Positions 26,488 to 34,552 of a DNA stretch of 64,000 nt are shown piece after piece. The position numbers were made by a program, and so were the translations under genes. The DNA is from CAVZVZ01 sp963778895 (GTDB lineage Bacteria; Actinomycetota; Acidimicrobiia; Acidimicrobiales; Acidimicrobilacustridaceae), in the NCBI GenBank assembly GCA_963778895.1, contig CAVZVZ010000004.1, forward strand, positions 62,001 through 126,000. The letters are read 5' to 3'. The first letter of the stretch is position 1; every line of letters starts with the position of its first letter. The notes under the pieces are model-generated. The model did not search any database and was not told the origin of the DNA. It saw only the letters and a program-made list of their open reading frames with translations.

Positions 26488-27297
26488 TCAGGCGCCGGAC
26501 TGGTGACTCAGTTGCTGGCCGGCTCGTACCACAGCACGGGCGACCTGGGTCTCGTACGTCTTGTCGAAGCGGGCCCGCGGACCTTGCACACCGACGGCGG
26601 CCACCACGCGGCCCGTCCAATCGGTGACCGGTGCGGCGATTCCGACCACACCGACATACCGCTCTTCGTTGTTGATCGCGAACCCCTGTTGCCGTACCGC
26701 GGCGAGCTGCGCGCTCAGATCGCGTTTCGTCGTCACGGTCCGCGGGGTGAACCGCTCGAGCCGGCCCAGCGATCCGACCGCCGACCGAGCGTCCCCGTCG
26801 GCGTAGGCGAGCAGCACCTTGCCCATCGCCGACGCGTGCACCGGGATCGCGCCGCCGAGCTCGTGGTCGTACCGAAGGCGTTGGTCCGACGAGGAGACGA
26901 GGACCACCTGCACGAGACGATCGCGTCGAATACCGAGGCTCGCCGACTCGCCGGTCTCGTGGGCGAGCTCGTCCAGCACGCCTCGCGCGTCCTGGTACCC
27001 GAGCTGCTCGGCCGCGCGCATCCCGAGCAGATGCAGGGCACCACCGAGGCGGTAGCGCTCGGTCCGCGTGTCCTGTTCCATCAGGTCGGCGGCGACCAGC
27101 GCCCGCACGATGCGATGCGCCGTGCTGACCCGCAGACCGCCCTGCTGCGCGATCTCTGTGACCCCGATTCCGTCGCTCGACTCGGCCACCGTCCAGAGCA
27201 CGCCGACGGCCCGTTCGATCGCCTGCGCTCCCGTCCGGGTTGAGCCATGCTCCTGCCGGGCGTTGCGCGAATTAGCTCGACGACTTGTGGAAGGCAT
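26488..27297 (-). CDS. IclR-family transcriptional regulator
   Basis: About 269 residues from ATG 27297. The N-terminal winged helix is AIERAVGVLWTVAESSDGIGVTEIAQQGGLRVSTAHRIVRALVAADLMEQDTRTERYRLG; the C-terminal effector domain includes GESASLGIRRDRLVQVVLVSSSDQRLRYDHELGGAIPVHASAMGKVLLAY and GVVGIAAPVTDWTGRVVAAVGVQGP. ATG 27297 is 6 bases after TACATT. A perfect 17-bp palindrome overlaps its -35 and lies between it and metY, so it probably represses itself and controls metY. Confidence 0.85.
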   Translation of the reverse strand: MPSTSRRANSRNARQEHGSTRTGAQAIERAVGVLWTVAESSDGIGVTEIAQQGGLRVSTAHRIVRALVAADLMEQDTRTERYRLGGALHLLGMRAAEQLGYQDARGVLDELAHETGESASLGIRRDRLVQVVLVSSSDQRLRYDHELGGAIPVHASAMGKVLLAYADGDARSAVGSLGRLERFTPRTVTTKRDLSAQLAAVRQQGFAINNEERYVGVVGIAAPVTDWTGRVVAAVGVQGPRARFDKTYETQVARAVVRAGQQLSHQSGA

Positions 27298-27303
27298 TTC
27301 CTT

Positions 27304-27332
27304 AATGTAGAAAAGTTGACCTACTAGGTCAA
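27304..27332 (-). promoter_or_regulatory. iclR promoter with perfect palindromic operator
   Basis: Minus-strand TTGACC (27332-27327) and TACATT (27309-27304) are spaced by 17 bases. The perfect 8-1-8 palindrome TTGACCTACTAGGTCAA (27316-27332) covers the -35. ATG 27297 is 6 bases after the -10. The divergent metY start is 27 bases from the palindrome. Confidence 0.85.
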
Positions 27333-27358
27333 TAATTGGCCCACGTGAGGAGACCACC

Positions 27359-28666
27359 ATGACCGAGGAACTCGGTTTCGACACCCGCCAGATCCATGCC
27401 GGCCAGGAGCCCGACCCCACGACCGGCGCCCGGGCCGTTCCGATCTACCAGACGACCTCGTACCAGTTTCGCAGCACGGAACACGCCGCGAACCTGTTCG
27501 CCCTCGCCGAGATCGGCAACATCTACACCCGCATCATGAACCCCACCCAAGGGGTGTTCGAAGCCCGCATCGCCTCTCTCGAAGGCGCGCCCGACACCGC
27601 TGTCGGCCTCCCTGGCGCGTTGGCGGTCGCATCAGGCCAAGCGGCCGAGACGTTCGCCATCTTGAACCTGGCCGGCCCGGGCAGCCACATCGTCTCGTCC
27701 GCCTCGCTTTACGGCGGCACGTACAACCTCTTCCACTACACCCTGCCGAAGATGGGGATCGAGGTGTCATTCGTCGACGACGCCGACGACCTCGACCAGT
27801 GGGCCAAAGCAATCCAGCCGAACACCAAAGCGGTGTACGGCGAGACGATCGGCAACCCTCGCAACGACGTGTTCGACATCGAGGGCATCGCCGACGTCGC
27901 CCATAGCAACGGGATCCCGCTGATCCTCGACAACACCGTGCCCACGCCCTGGCTCATCCGCCCCCTCGAATGGGGTTGCGACATCGTCGTGCACTCGGCC
28001 ACCAAGTTCATCGGCGGCCACGGCACCTCCATCGGGGGCGTCATCGTCGACGGCGGCTCCTTCGACTTCTCCTCGGGCAAGTTCCCCGGCTTCACCGAAC
28101 CCGACCCGAGCTACCACGGCCTGACGTACTGGGATGCCCTGGGACCAGGCTCGTACATCATCAAGGCCCGCGTGCAGCTGCTGCGCGACCTCGGTGCACC
28201 GGTGTCGCCGTTCAACGCCTTCTTGTTCCTACAAGGCCTGGAGACGTTGAGCCTGCGCGTCGAGCGCCACAACCAGAGCGCGCAGCGCGTCGCCGAGTTC
28301 CTCGCCGACCATCCGCAGGTCGAGAGCGTCCAGTTCGCCGGCCTCACGAGCTCGCCGTGGTACGACCGAGCGCAGAAGTACGGCGCGGGTCGAGGCGCCG
28401 GATCCGTGCCGGCGTTCATCATCAAAGGTGGCGTCGAGGCGGGCCAGAAGTTCGTCGAAGCGCTCACGCTGCACAGCCACGTGGCCAACATCGGTGACGT
28501 TCGCAGTCTCGCCATCCATCCCGCCACCACCACCCACAGCCAGCTCAGCGAGACCGAGCAAGTGGCCACTGGTGTGGACCCTGGCCTCGTGCGCCTGTCG
28601 GTCGGGCTCGAGACCATCGACGACATCCTCACCGACCTCGAACGCGGGTTCGCGGCGGCCAAGTAG
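27359..28666 (+). CDS. metY: O-acetylhomoserine sulfhydrylase / aminocarboxypropyltransferase
   Basis: A full-length 435-residue Cys/Met-metabolism PLP enzyme. Key segments are TRQIHAGQEPDPTTGARAVPIYQTTSYQF, YTRIMNPTQGVFEARIASLEG, ASGQAAETFAILNL, SLYGGTYNLFHYTLPKMGI, ILDNTVPTPWLIRPLEWG (Asp to PLP nitrogen) and DIVVHSATKFIGGHGTSIGG with the Schiff-base Lys. The long insertion before RLSVGLETIDDI distinguishes the sulfhydrylase from cystathionine gamma-synthase. It makes homocysteine from O-acetylhomoserine and sulfide. AGGAG precedes ATG 27359. A MetF-like gene lies about 4.5 kb downstream. Confidence 0.92.
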   Translation: MTEELGFDTRQIHAGQEPDPTTGARAVPIYQTTSYQFRSTEHAANLFALAEIGNIYTRIMNPTQGVFEARIASLEGAPDTAVGLPGALAVASGQAAETFAILNLAGPGSHIVSSASLYGGTYNLFHYTLPKMGIEVSFVDDADDLDQWAKAIQPNTKAVYGETIGNPRNDVFDIEGIADVAHSNGIPLILDNTVPTPWLIRPLEWGCDIVVHSATKFIGGHGTSIGGVIVDGGSFDFSSGKFPGFTEPDPSYHGLTYWDALGPGSYIIKARVQLLRDLGAPVSPFNAFLFLQGLETLSLRVERHNQSAQRVAEFLADHPQVESVQFAGLTSSPWYDRAQKYGAGRGAGSVPAFIIKGGVEAGQKFVEALTLHSHVANIGDVRSLAIHPATTTHSQLSETEQVATGVDPGLVRLSVGLETIDDILTDLERGFAAAK

Positions 28667-28708
28667 GGCCGACCATCTTGGCCGTCGCCTCCAAATCCGC
28701 TCGGTACT

Positions 28709-28729
28709 AGGGTGCCGTTCAGGCGCCCT
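28709..28729 (+). terminator. Possible hairpin after metY
   Basis: AGGGTGCC and GGCGCCCT (one T-G wobble) pair around a GTTCA loop, 43 bases after the metY stop. There is no downstream T-run, so it may be a structural or Rho-associated end rather than an intrinsic terminator. Confidence 0.35.
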
Positions 28730-28788
28730 GGGCGGGCGGCGCCGGGCGATGAAAACAAGGCGATAGGCGAACACAAGGGAGGGCTCTC

Positions 28789-30063
28789 GTGGACATCGAA
28801 CGAGAGAAGGGTGCGCGGCCGCATTCGTTGCGAAAGACACTGGTGACATGCACCGTCGCGGCAGTGATGGTGCTGCTGGTCACCACAGCGTCGGCCAGTG
28901 CGAGCAACAGTCATTCGACGAAACCCTCGGGCCACGGTCCGGCGATCGGGTCCGACCACGGGATGAAGTTCCACTTCCCCGGGCACAACCCCAAGCCGCC
29001 GTCGGGCACCGTCGGTGCGCCCGTGGCCACCGGCCTCAACGCACCCTTCGGCATCTCGGTCGACCTCTTCGGCCGTGTATATGTCGCGGAGTCCGGCATC
29101 GGTGACGACCAGAACCCCGCACCGGGACAGGTGAGTCGCTTCACCCACGGCACCGGCAAGGTGCTGGCGACCGACGCTCCGTTCCTGACCGACGTCGACG
29201 CGAGCTGGTTCGGCACGTTCGACTACACCGTCGGCGCTCCGACGAACGTCTTGGTGCGCGACACGCTGTTCGGTGGCACTCAACGCATCGACATCGGTGC
29301 GTACGAAGCGGCCAACAACCCCGACCAGATCAACACCTACGGTCCGAAGATCGACATCGAGTCGCTGGTCGGCTCGGCCTGCTGGAGCTCGCTCTCCCCT
29401 GATCTGCAACAGGTCGCGTCGCAGTACACCGGAGTCGTGGATTCCGACGCCTTCCGCACGATCCAGCTGCCGGACGGCTCTCGCGCCGTCTCCGACGCGG
29501 CCGGCAACGACATCTTGCGAGTCGCGCGCAACGGCTCGGTCAGCCTTCTCGCGGTTCTGCCGCCCAACGTCGTGCACGTCGACAAGGCGACGTTGTCGGG
29601 GCCGCTGACCGAGGACGGGCAGACCTTCCCGGCGTGCGTGCTCGACGAGCTCCCCGACGCGGGCATCGACTACGCCTTCGAGCCCGTTCCTACGGGGATG
29701 GCGATCGGTCACGACGGCAACCTCTACGTCGGCATGCTGCCCGGTGGTGAGATCCCCGGCGCGGCGAAGGTCGTCCAACTCGACCTGCACACCAAGCAGG
29801 TGAAGGACTTCGCCACGGGCTTCTCGGACGTCACCGACATCGCGTTCGGCCGCTTCGACACGCTGTACGTCACCGAGCTGTTCAATGGCGACATCCAGCA
29901 GATCCCGACCAAGTGGTCGTGGCACGGTCTCACGGCTGGGACTCCGTCCGTGCTGGCGTCGGTGCCGCTGCCGAACGGCTTGGCCGTCGACTGGAAGGGC
30001 ACGGTCTACGCGTCGATCAACTCGCTGACACCCGTCGGCCAAGTGGTGCCGATCTCGCCGTAG
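28789..30063 (+). CDS. Secreted ScyD/ScyE-like NHL/beta-propeller protein
   Basis: A 424-residue exported protein. The signal peptide is LRKTLVTCTVAAVMVLLVTTASASA (about 14-38). The mature domain has propeller repeats of the type LNAPFGISVDLFGRVYVAESG, AVSDAAGNDILRVARNGSVSLLAVLP, VPTGMAIGHDGNLYVGMLPGG, AKVVQLDLHTKQVKDFATGFSDVTDIAFGRFDTLYVTEL and LPNGLAVDWKGTVYASI. The pattern matches the ScyD/ScyE family of cyanobacterial scytonemin-cluster proteins, which in other bacteria is of unknown role. GTG 28789 follows AAGGGAGGG. Confidence 0.75.
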   Translation: MDIEREKGARPHSLRKTLVTCTVAAVMVLLVTTASASASNSHSTKPSGHGPAIGSDHGMKFHFPGHNPKPPSGTVGAPVATGLNAPFGISVDLFGRVYVAESGIGDDQNPAPGQVSRFTHGTGKVLATDAPFLTDVDASWFGTFDYTVGAPTNVLVRDTLFGGTQRIDIGAYEAANNPDQINTYGPKIDIESLVGSACWSSLSPDLQQVASQYTGVVDSDAFRTIQLPDGSRAVSDAAGNDILRVARNGSVSLLAVLPPNVVHVDKATLSGPLTEDGQTFPACVLDELPDAGIDYAFEPVPTGMAIGHDGNLYVGMLPGGEIPGAAKVVQLDLHTKQVKDFATGFSDVTDIAFGRFDTLYVTELFNGDIQQIPTKWSWHGLTAGTPSVLASVPLPNGLAVDWKGTVYASINSLTPVGQVVPISP

Positions 30064-30114
30064 GGGTCGGCTTCGGCCCATCGGGACGACCCGGCGATCT
30101 GGAAGACTCAGGCG

Positions 30115-30648
30115 GTGGCTCGCTTCATCGCGTTTCTCCGCGCGGTCAACGTCGGTGGCAAGAACAAGATCGCCATGAGTGACCTGCGAGTCCTCTGCGA
30201 GGACCTCGGGTTGGACGACGTGCAGACCTACATTCAGAGCGGCAACCTCGTCTTCTCGACGACGCAGCGCTCGGGCGCCAAGGTCGAAGCCGCCATCGAG
30301 AAGGCGCTGAAGGCTTCGACGGGGCTCGACATCACGGTGCTCGCGCGCACAGCCACCGAGCTGGGCCAGACCGTTGCCGACAACCCCTTCGAGCGCGAGT
30401 CACTCAGCCCCACCCATCTGGTCGTGGTGTTCCTCAAGTCGGCTCCGAAGAGCAGCTCGATCGATCTGTCCGCCTATGGACCGGAAGTCGCGGTGTGCAA
30501 GGGCCGCGAGGTCTACATCCACTACGTGAACGGTCAGGGGCGATCCAAGGTCACGAACGCGGTTCTCGAACGCCTGCTCGGCGGCCCCGGGACGGCGCGC
30601 AACTGGAACACGGTCAACAAGATGCTGGACCTCGCCGAAGGGAAGTGA
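30115..30648 (+). CDS. DUF1697-family protein
   Basis: A 177-residue intact protein with the DUF1697 signature RFIAFLRAVNVGGKNKIAMSDLRVLCEDLGLDDVQTYIQSGNLVFST at the N-terminus and GREVYIHYVNGQGRSKVTNAVLERLLGGPGTARNWNTVNKMLDLA at the C-terminus. The family is widespread and of unknown function. GTG 30115 has AAGACT 6 bases before it, suggesting a leaderless transcript. The TPR gene follows 4 bases after the stop. Confidence 0.85.
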   Translation: MARFIAFLRAVNVGGKNKIAMSDLRVLCEDLGLDDVQTYIQSGNLVFSTTQRSGAKVEAAIEKALKASTGLDITVLARTATELGQTVADNPFERESLSPTHLVVVFLKSAPKSSSIDLSAYGPEVAVCKGREVYIHYVNGQGRSKVTNAVLERLLGGPGTARNWNTVNKMLDLAEGK

Positions 30649-30652
30649 ACCC

Positions 30653-32089
30653 GTGCCCGCCTCGACAACCGATCAGCACGACAACCCGTTCACCGGAGGC
30701 CGCGACGCCGCCCTGTTGTACGACCGAGCAGTCGACCGATTGTTGCGCTACCACGATGACGTGCTCACGTTGGCCGGCCAACTTTCCACCGAGCACGCCG
30801 ACGCACCGATGACACAGGCGCTTCTCGCGTACCTGCACCTCACGAGCACCGACCAACGCGACGTCGCGCCGGCTCGAGGTATGTGGAGTGCCATGGCCGA
30901 GCTCCCTATGAGCGATCGCGAACGGGCGCATCACGACGCCATCGGTTCGTGGGTTGCGGGCGACTGGACGACGGCCGCACAACGACTCGACGCTCTTCTC
31001 CAGCAATGGCCGACGGACGTGCTGGCCCTCCAGGTAGGTCATCAGCTCGACTTCTTCCTCGGCGACGCCGCGAACCTCCGCGATCGTCCCGGCCGCAGCC
31101 TTCCGGAGTTCGATCCCGACCACTCGCACACCGCGCTGGTACGCGGCATGCAATCGTTCGGCCTCGAGGAGTCCGGCGACTACGGGCACGCGGAGGACGC
31201 GGGCCTCGCCGCCCTCGGCACGAACCCAGACGACGTTTGGGCCGTTCACGCCGTCGTGCACACCTACGAGATGCAGGGGCGGGTCGACGAAGGCATCGGC
31301 TTCATGGTCTCCCGTCTCGACGACTGGGGCGATGGGAACCTCTTCAAGGTGCACAACTGGTGGCACTTGGCCATCTACCTCCTCGAGGCGGGTGACATCG
31401 CCGGTGCCCTCGGCATCTACGACGCGCAGGTCCACAACGCAGATTCGGGTGGCGTTCCCCTCGAGATGCTCGATGCCAGCGCGCTGTTGTGGCGGCTGTG
31501 GCTCGATGGTGAGGACACCGGCGAGCGGTTTCCGACGCTCGCCGACGCGTGGGCGACACGCGCCAGCGACACCTCGTGGTACGTCTTCAACGACCTGCAC
31601 GCGGTGATGGCCATGGTCGGCGCCGGACGGCTGCGGGACGCCGATGCCCACGTCGAACGCATGGAGCGTTGGCTGCGGGCGGCCCCGCCGGGCACGAACG
31701 TCGCCATGACCGCGGAGATCGGACTACCCGCGTGCCGCGCGGCCGTGAGCTTCTCGAACGCGCAGTACGCCGACGTCGTCGCACTGCTGCTTCCCATCCG
31801 CCGCGCGTTCCAACACTTCGGCGGGTCACACGCCCAACGGGATGCGTTGGCGCGCACGCTGCTCGAAGCCGCGATTCGCGACGGGCAGTTCGATCTGGCC
31901 CGGTCTCTCGTAGACGAACGGATCAGCCTGCGCGACACCAGCGTGTATGGATGGACACAACGGGTCCGGATCGAGACCGAGCGGGGCCACGCCGACAGCG
32001 CCGCGGCGGCGCGTCGAGCCGCAGACACGGCGCAGGCGCGTTTCGCGGCGAGCGTCCCTCAGTCGGGAATACCGACGACCACGTCGTGA
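30653..32089 (+). CDS. TTC38-like tetratricopeptide protein
   Basis: A 478-residue helical-repeat protein. Its pattern (YDRAVDRLLRYHDDVLTLAGQLSTEHADAPMTQALLAYLHL; DAIGSWVAGDWTTAAQRLDALLQQWPTDVLALQVGHQLDFFLGD; GRSLPEFDPDHSHTALVRGMQSFGLEESGDYGHAEDAGLAALGTNPDDVWAVHAVVHTYEMQGR; WHLAIYLLEAGDIAGALGIYD) matches the TTC38 family seen in animals and many bacteria. Function is unknown; the repeats suggest a binding scaffold. GTG 30653 with GAAGGGAAG upstream starts 4 bases after DUF1697. The 3' end overlaps the convergent gene by 31 bases. Confidence 0.8.
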   Translation: MPASTTDQHDNPFTGGRDAALLYDRAVDRLLRYHDDVLTLAGQLSTEHADAPMTQALLAYLHLTSTDQRDVAPARGMWSAMAELPMSDRERAHHDAIGSWVAGDWTTAAQRLDALLQQWPTDVLALQVGHQLDFFLGDAANLRDRPGRSLPEFDPDHSHTALVRGMQSFGLEESGDYGHAEDAGLAALGTNPDDVWAVHAVVHTYEMQGRVDEGIGFMVSRLDDWGDGNLFKVHNWWHLAIYLLEAGDIAGALGIYDAQVHNADSGGVPLEMLDASALLWRLWLDGEDTGERFPTLADAWATRASDTSWYVFNDLHAVMAMVGAGRLRDADAHVERMERWLRAAPPGTNVAMTAEIGLPACRAAVSFSNAQYADVVALLLPIRRAFQHFGGSHAQRDALARTLLEAAIRDGQFDLARSLVDERISLRDTSVYGWTQRVRIETERGHADSAAAARRAADTAQARFAASVPQSGIPTTTS

Positions 32090-33180
32090 TCGGTCACATC
32101 CGCCGCTGCGAACCGCAGGAGCGCTTGACCTTCGGTCTCGATCGCGCTGCGGTCGCCACGCCGTAGCGAGCCGAACGGCTCGACCTCGAGCACCGCGGTC
32201 TTTCCGTTGCGAACGATCTTCCACGATGCGCGGGCGAACCCGCCGATCAGCACGGTTGCTCGCCCCACGCCACCCCGAGAGAGAAACGTCCCGCGATCAT
32301 CCTCGGCGATGATGCGCGACCGGTCGTCGTGCGCGAGCAGGATGTTGTCGTACTCGGGCAGGAAGCGAACGGGCACCGCGACCTCTTCAGGCGGTCGCGA
32401 CGCGTCGGGCAGGTCGAACAGCTCCACTCCACGTTCGTCGCGCAGCGTGCGCAGCCCCGCTCGCATGCCGTTGACCACGTCACCCAACCGGGTCAGGCCC
32501 GACCAGGACTGGATGTCCTTCACGGACGCGGGCCCGAAGGCCGCCAGGTAGCGCAGCACCAAGTCGGCCGCGGTCGCGTCGCTGGCGATGGGCTGCCCGA
32601 TCCATTGGTCGACCGTGGTCGACCGTGCCGCGCCCCCGGTTCCCCAGATACCTCGCGGCGGCACCTGCACGAGCGGGACCAAGTAGCGCACGGCGTAGGC
32701 CAAGGCCTCGGTGTCACGATCTCTCCAGCGCTTGCCCAACAGCTGACCGAGCTCCGCGGTCGTGCGCGGTTCGGACTCGACCAAGACCCGACCGCGTGCC
32801 AGCACCTCGTCCACGTCGAGGCCGTCGAGGCGGCGACCGTACGGACTGCCGACCCAGAAGGCCCGTTCGAGCACGGGCTGGGTCAGGGCGCGGAGCCACA
32901 GGCAATCGCTGGCCGTGACCAGGTGCAAGGTGCCGCGCATGAGCGCGATGCGTACGGCGGCTCGTTCTTCGATCAACGTCGAGAGGGCCTCGGGCTCGAA
33001 GCCGTCGATACGCGTCCACAGCCCGACATACGGAGCGTTGGGGTCTTGGGCTTGCATCCCGACCAGCTGTTCGAGCACCGCCGTCGGAGTCGCATCGCTG
33101 CGTTCGAGCAGCAGCTGCCGGTCGAGCAGTGCGCGGTTCAATGCCCGCGTGCTCACCACGGCCTCGCGGCCGAGCGTCAC
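32059..33180 (-). CDS. AlkZ-related winged-helix DNA glycosylase-like protein (HTH_42)
   Basis: A 373-residue protein of the HTH_42 family. The N-terminal block RALNRALLDRQLLLERSDATPTAVLEQLVGMQAQDPNAPYVGLWTRI contains the Q-x-Q pair (MQAQD), the proposed catalytic residues in AlkZ-type interstrand-crosslink glycosylases. Later blocks are RGTLHLVTASDCLWLRAL, LRYLAAFGPASVKDIQSWSGLTRL and VRFLPEYDNILLAHDDRSRIIAE. GTG 33180 overlaps the MetF-like stop as GTGA. It probably removes bulky alkylated bases; the pairing with a folate enzyme is unexplained. Confidence 0.75.
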   Translation of the reverse strand: MTLGREAVVSTRALNRALLDRQLLLERSDATPTAVLEQLVGMQAQDPNAPYVGLWTRIDGFEPEALSTLIEERAAVRIALMRGTLHLVTASDCLWLRALTQPVLERAFWVGSPYGRRLDGLDVDEVLARGRVLVESEPRTTAELGQLLGKRWRDRDTEALAYAVRYLVPLVQVPPRGIWGTGGAARSTTVDQWIGQPIASDATAADLVLRYLAAFGPASVKDIQSWSGLTRLGDVVNGMRAGLRTLRDERGVELFDLPDASRPPEEVAVPVRFLPEYDNILLAHDDRSRIIAEDDRGTFLSRGGVGRATVLIGGFARASWKIVRNGKTAVLEVEPFGSLRRGDRSAIETEGQALLRFAAADVTDHDVVVGIPD

Positions 33181-33998
33181 GTGCGTTTCCGCCAGCCCTG
33201 TTGCTCGAGCAGCAGCGCGACCTCGCGGTAGCGGCTGACCGGCACGAGGTGTACGCCGTCGAACGCCCCGCTCGCGCGCACCCCTTCGGCCAGCTCGCAC
33301 GCGAGCTCGACTCCAGCGCTGGCATCGCTGTCGAGCAGGTCGAGCACCGACGCCGGCACCGCCAGCTGCGCGTTCTCCTTGGCGAGCTTCTGCGCCATGC
33401 CCGGACTGGCCAGAACCATGACGCCGGCGTACACGCGACCGTCGAAGTCGAGCGTGTCGCGCCACCGCAGCAACCCATCGAGCTCGTAGCTCACCTGGGC
33501 GAAGAGGAAGTCGGCATCGCGCTTGAACGACGCGAGCGCGTCGAGCCGGCTGGCGGCGCCGACCCGGAACGGCTCCGTTCCCGCGAACGCGTCCGTGCGG
33601 CCGAAGGTGCGGATCTCCTCCATCATCCGCCGCACCGACACGTCGTCGGAACGCTGGCCCGACTCCGGCCGGTCGCCGTACACCAGCAAGAACTCCGACA
33701 CTCCGTACGCCGCGGCCGTCAGCAGGTCGCGCCGGAATCCGAGCACGTTGCGGTCGCGCGAGTTGAGGCACGCGATGGCGCGACCGCCCATGGCTCCGAC
33801 CTCATGGGCGACGGCGACACTCGAAACGGTCGCACGACCGAGGTGGTTGTCGGGTACGAGGAACCCGTCGGCCACGCTGCTCAGCACACCGATCTGGTGC
33901 CGGGCGTGGGTCAGCGACGGGCGCGTCGGTGGTTCGATCTCGCAGATCAGTTCGAAACCCGGCACGGCGAGCCACGTTACGTGGTTGACTCTGGCCAT
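33177..33998 (-). CDS. Methylenetetrahydrofolate reductase-family protein
   Basis: About 262-273 residues with the MetF TIM-barrel pattern: FELICEIEPPTRPSLTHARHQIGVLSSVADGFLVPDNHLGRATVSSVAVAHEV, RAIACLNSRDRNVLGFRRDLLTAAAYGVSEFLLVYGD (the NxRDRN and LLVxGD folate/FAD blocks), FKRDADFLFAQVSYELDGLLRW, VYAGVMVLASPGMAQKLAKENAQLAVP and VELACELAEGVRASGAFDGVHLVPV. Canonical MetF is near 290, so this is slightly short. ATG 33998 overlaps the divergent small gene's ATG; GTG 33965, just before the conserved block, is an alternative. Together with metY it suggests methionine supply. Confidence 0.75.
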   Translation of the reverse strand: MARVNHVTWLAVPGFELICEIEPPTRPSLTHARHQIGVLSSVADGFLVPDNHLGRATVSSVAVAHEVGAMGGRAIACLNSRDRNVLGFRRDLLTAAAYGVSEFLLVYGDRPESGQRSDDVSVRRMMEEIRTFGRTDAFAGTEPFRVGAASRLDALASFKRDADFLFAQVSYELDGLLRWRDTLDFDGRVYAGVMVLASPGMAQKLAKENAQLAVPASVLDLLDSDASAGVELACELAEGVRASGAFDGVHLVPVSRYREVALLLEQQGWRKRT

Positions 33999-34116
33999 GT
34001 ACTACGTGGGTGGTCTCTTGTTCTTCTTCATCGCCGTGCTGGTCGTCTGGGTCTTCATCGTGACCCAGCGGCGCCGGCGCGCCTACGAGCGCGGCGAGTA
34101 CGAGCCCAACGACTGA
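33997..34116 (+). CDS. Single-pass small membrane protein (39 aa)
   Basis: A 39-residue frame: a hydrophobic helix YVGGLLFFFIAVLVVWVFIV (about 3-22), then a basic QRRRRAYERGEYEPND tail that would be cytoplasmic. The sharp TM-plus-basic-tail composition argues for a real peptide. Its ATG overlaps the proposed ATG of the divergent MetF-like gene by two bases, so one of those starts may be wrong. Function unknown. Confidence 0.55.
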   Translation: MYYVGGLLFFFIAVLVVWVFIVTQRRRRAYERGEYEPND

Positions 34117-34131
34117 GCTCCCGTCTGGCGG

Positions 34132-34503
34132 CTACTCGGGCCGGTGGCAGACCGCCTCGACGTTGTTGCCGTCCGGATCGCGGACAAAGGCGCCGTAATA
34201 GTCGGGGTGATACTCGGGCCACAGACGCGGCTCGTGCAGCACCTCCGCTCCTGAACCGACGGCGGCATCGAAGAACGCCCGCACTGCGGCACGGTCCTCG
34301 GCCGCGAACGCCACGTGGATCTCGCGGTTCGGCTCGCCGGTGGTGAGCGGACCGATCCAGAACGTCGGATGCCCAGCCACGCCGTAGCCGATGACGGGTC
34401 CGAACTGCATCACCCGTTCATCACCCAGCGCGGCGAGAACCGAGTCGTAGAACGCCGCACTGGCGGCAGGATCGGCACATTGGATCGAAAGATGATCGAG
34501 CAC
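34132..34503 (-). CDS. VOC-superfamily (glyoxalase-like) protein
   Basis: A 123-residue glyoxalase/bleomycin-resistance-type protein: LDHLSIQCADPAASAAFYDSVLAALG, the middle strand PTFWIGPLTTGEPNREIHVAFAAEDRAAVRAFFDAAVGSGAEVLHEPRLWPEYHPDYYGAFVRDPDGNNVEAVCH. His 4 and the terminal Glu in NNVEAVC are the expected metal ligands. GTG 34503 is supported by TACGAT exactly 6 bases upstream. Substrate unknown. Confidence 0.85.
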   Translation of the reverse strand: MLDHLSIQCADPAASAAFYDSVLAALGDERVMQFGPVIGYGVAGHPTFWIGPLTTGEPNREIHVAFAAEDRAAVRAFFDAAVGSGAEVLHEPRLWPEYHPDYYGAFVRDPDGNNVEAVCHRPE

Positions 34504-34509
34504 CGGCCG

Positions 34510-34515
34510 ATCGTA
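34510..34515 (-). promoter_or_regulatory. -10 element of leaderless VOC gene
   Basis: TACGAT on the minus strand is 6 bases before GTG 34503. Confidence 0.5.
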
Positions 34516-34552
34516 GCGAGCACCAGCCGGCGAGGGACCGCAGAAGCTCCAC

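Noticed and set aside
28111..30081. A 656-codon minus-strand open frame
   Set aside because: Antisense to metY and the ScyD/E-like gene, with low-complexity His/Arg/Val composition.
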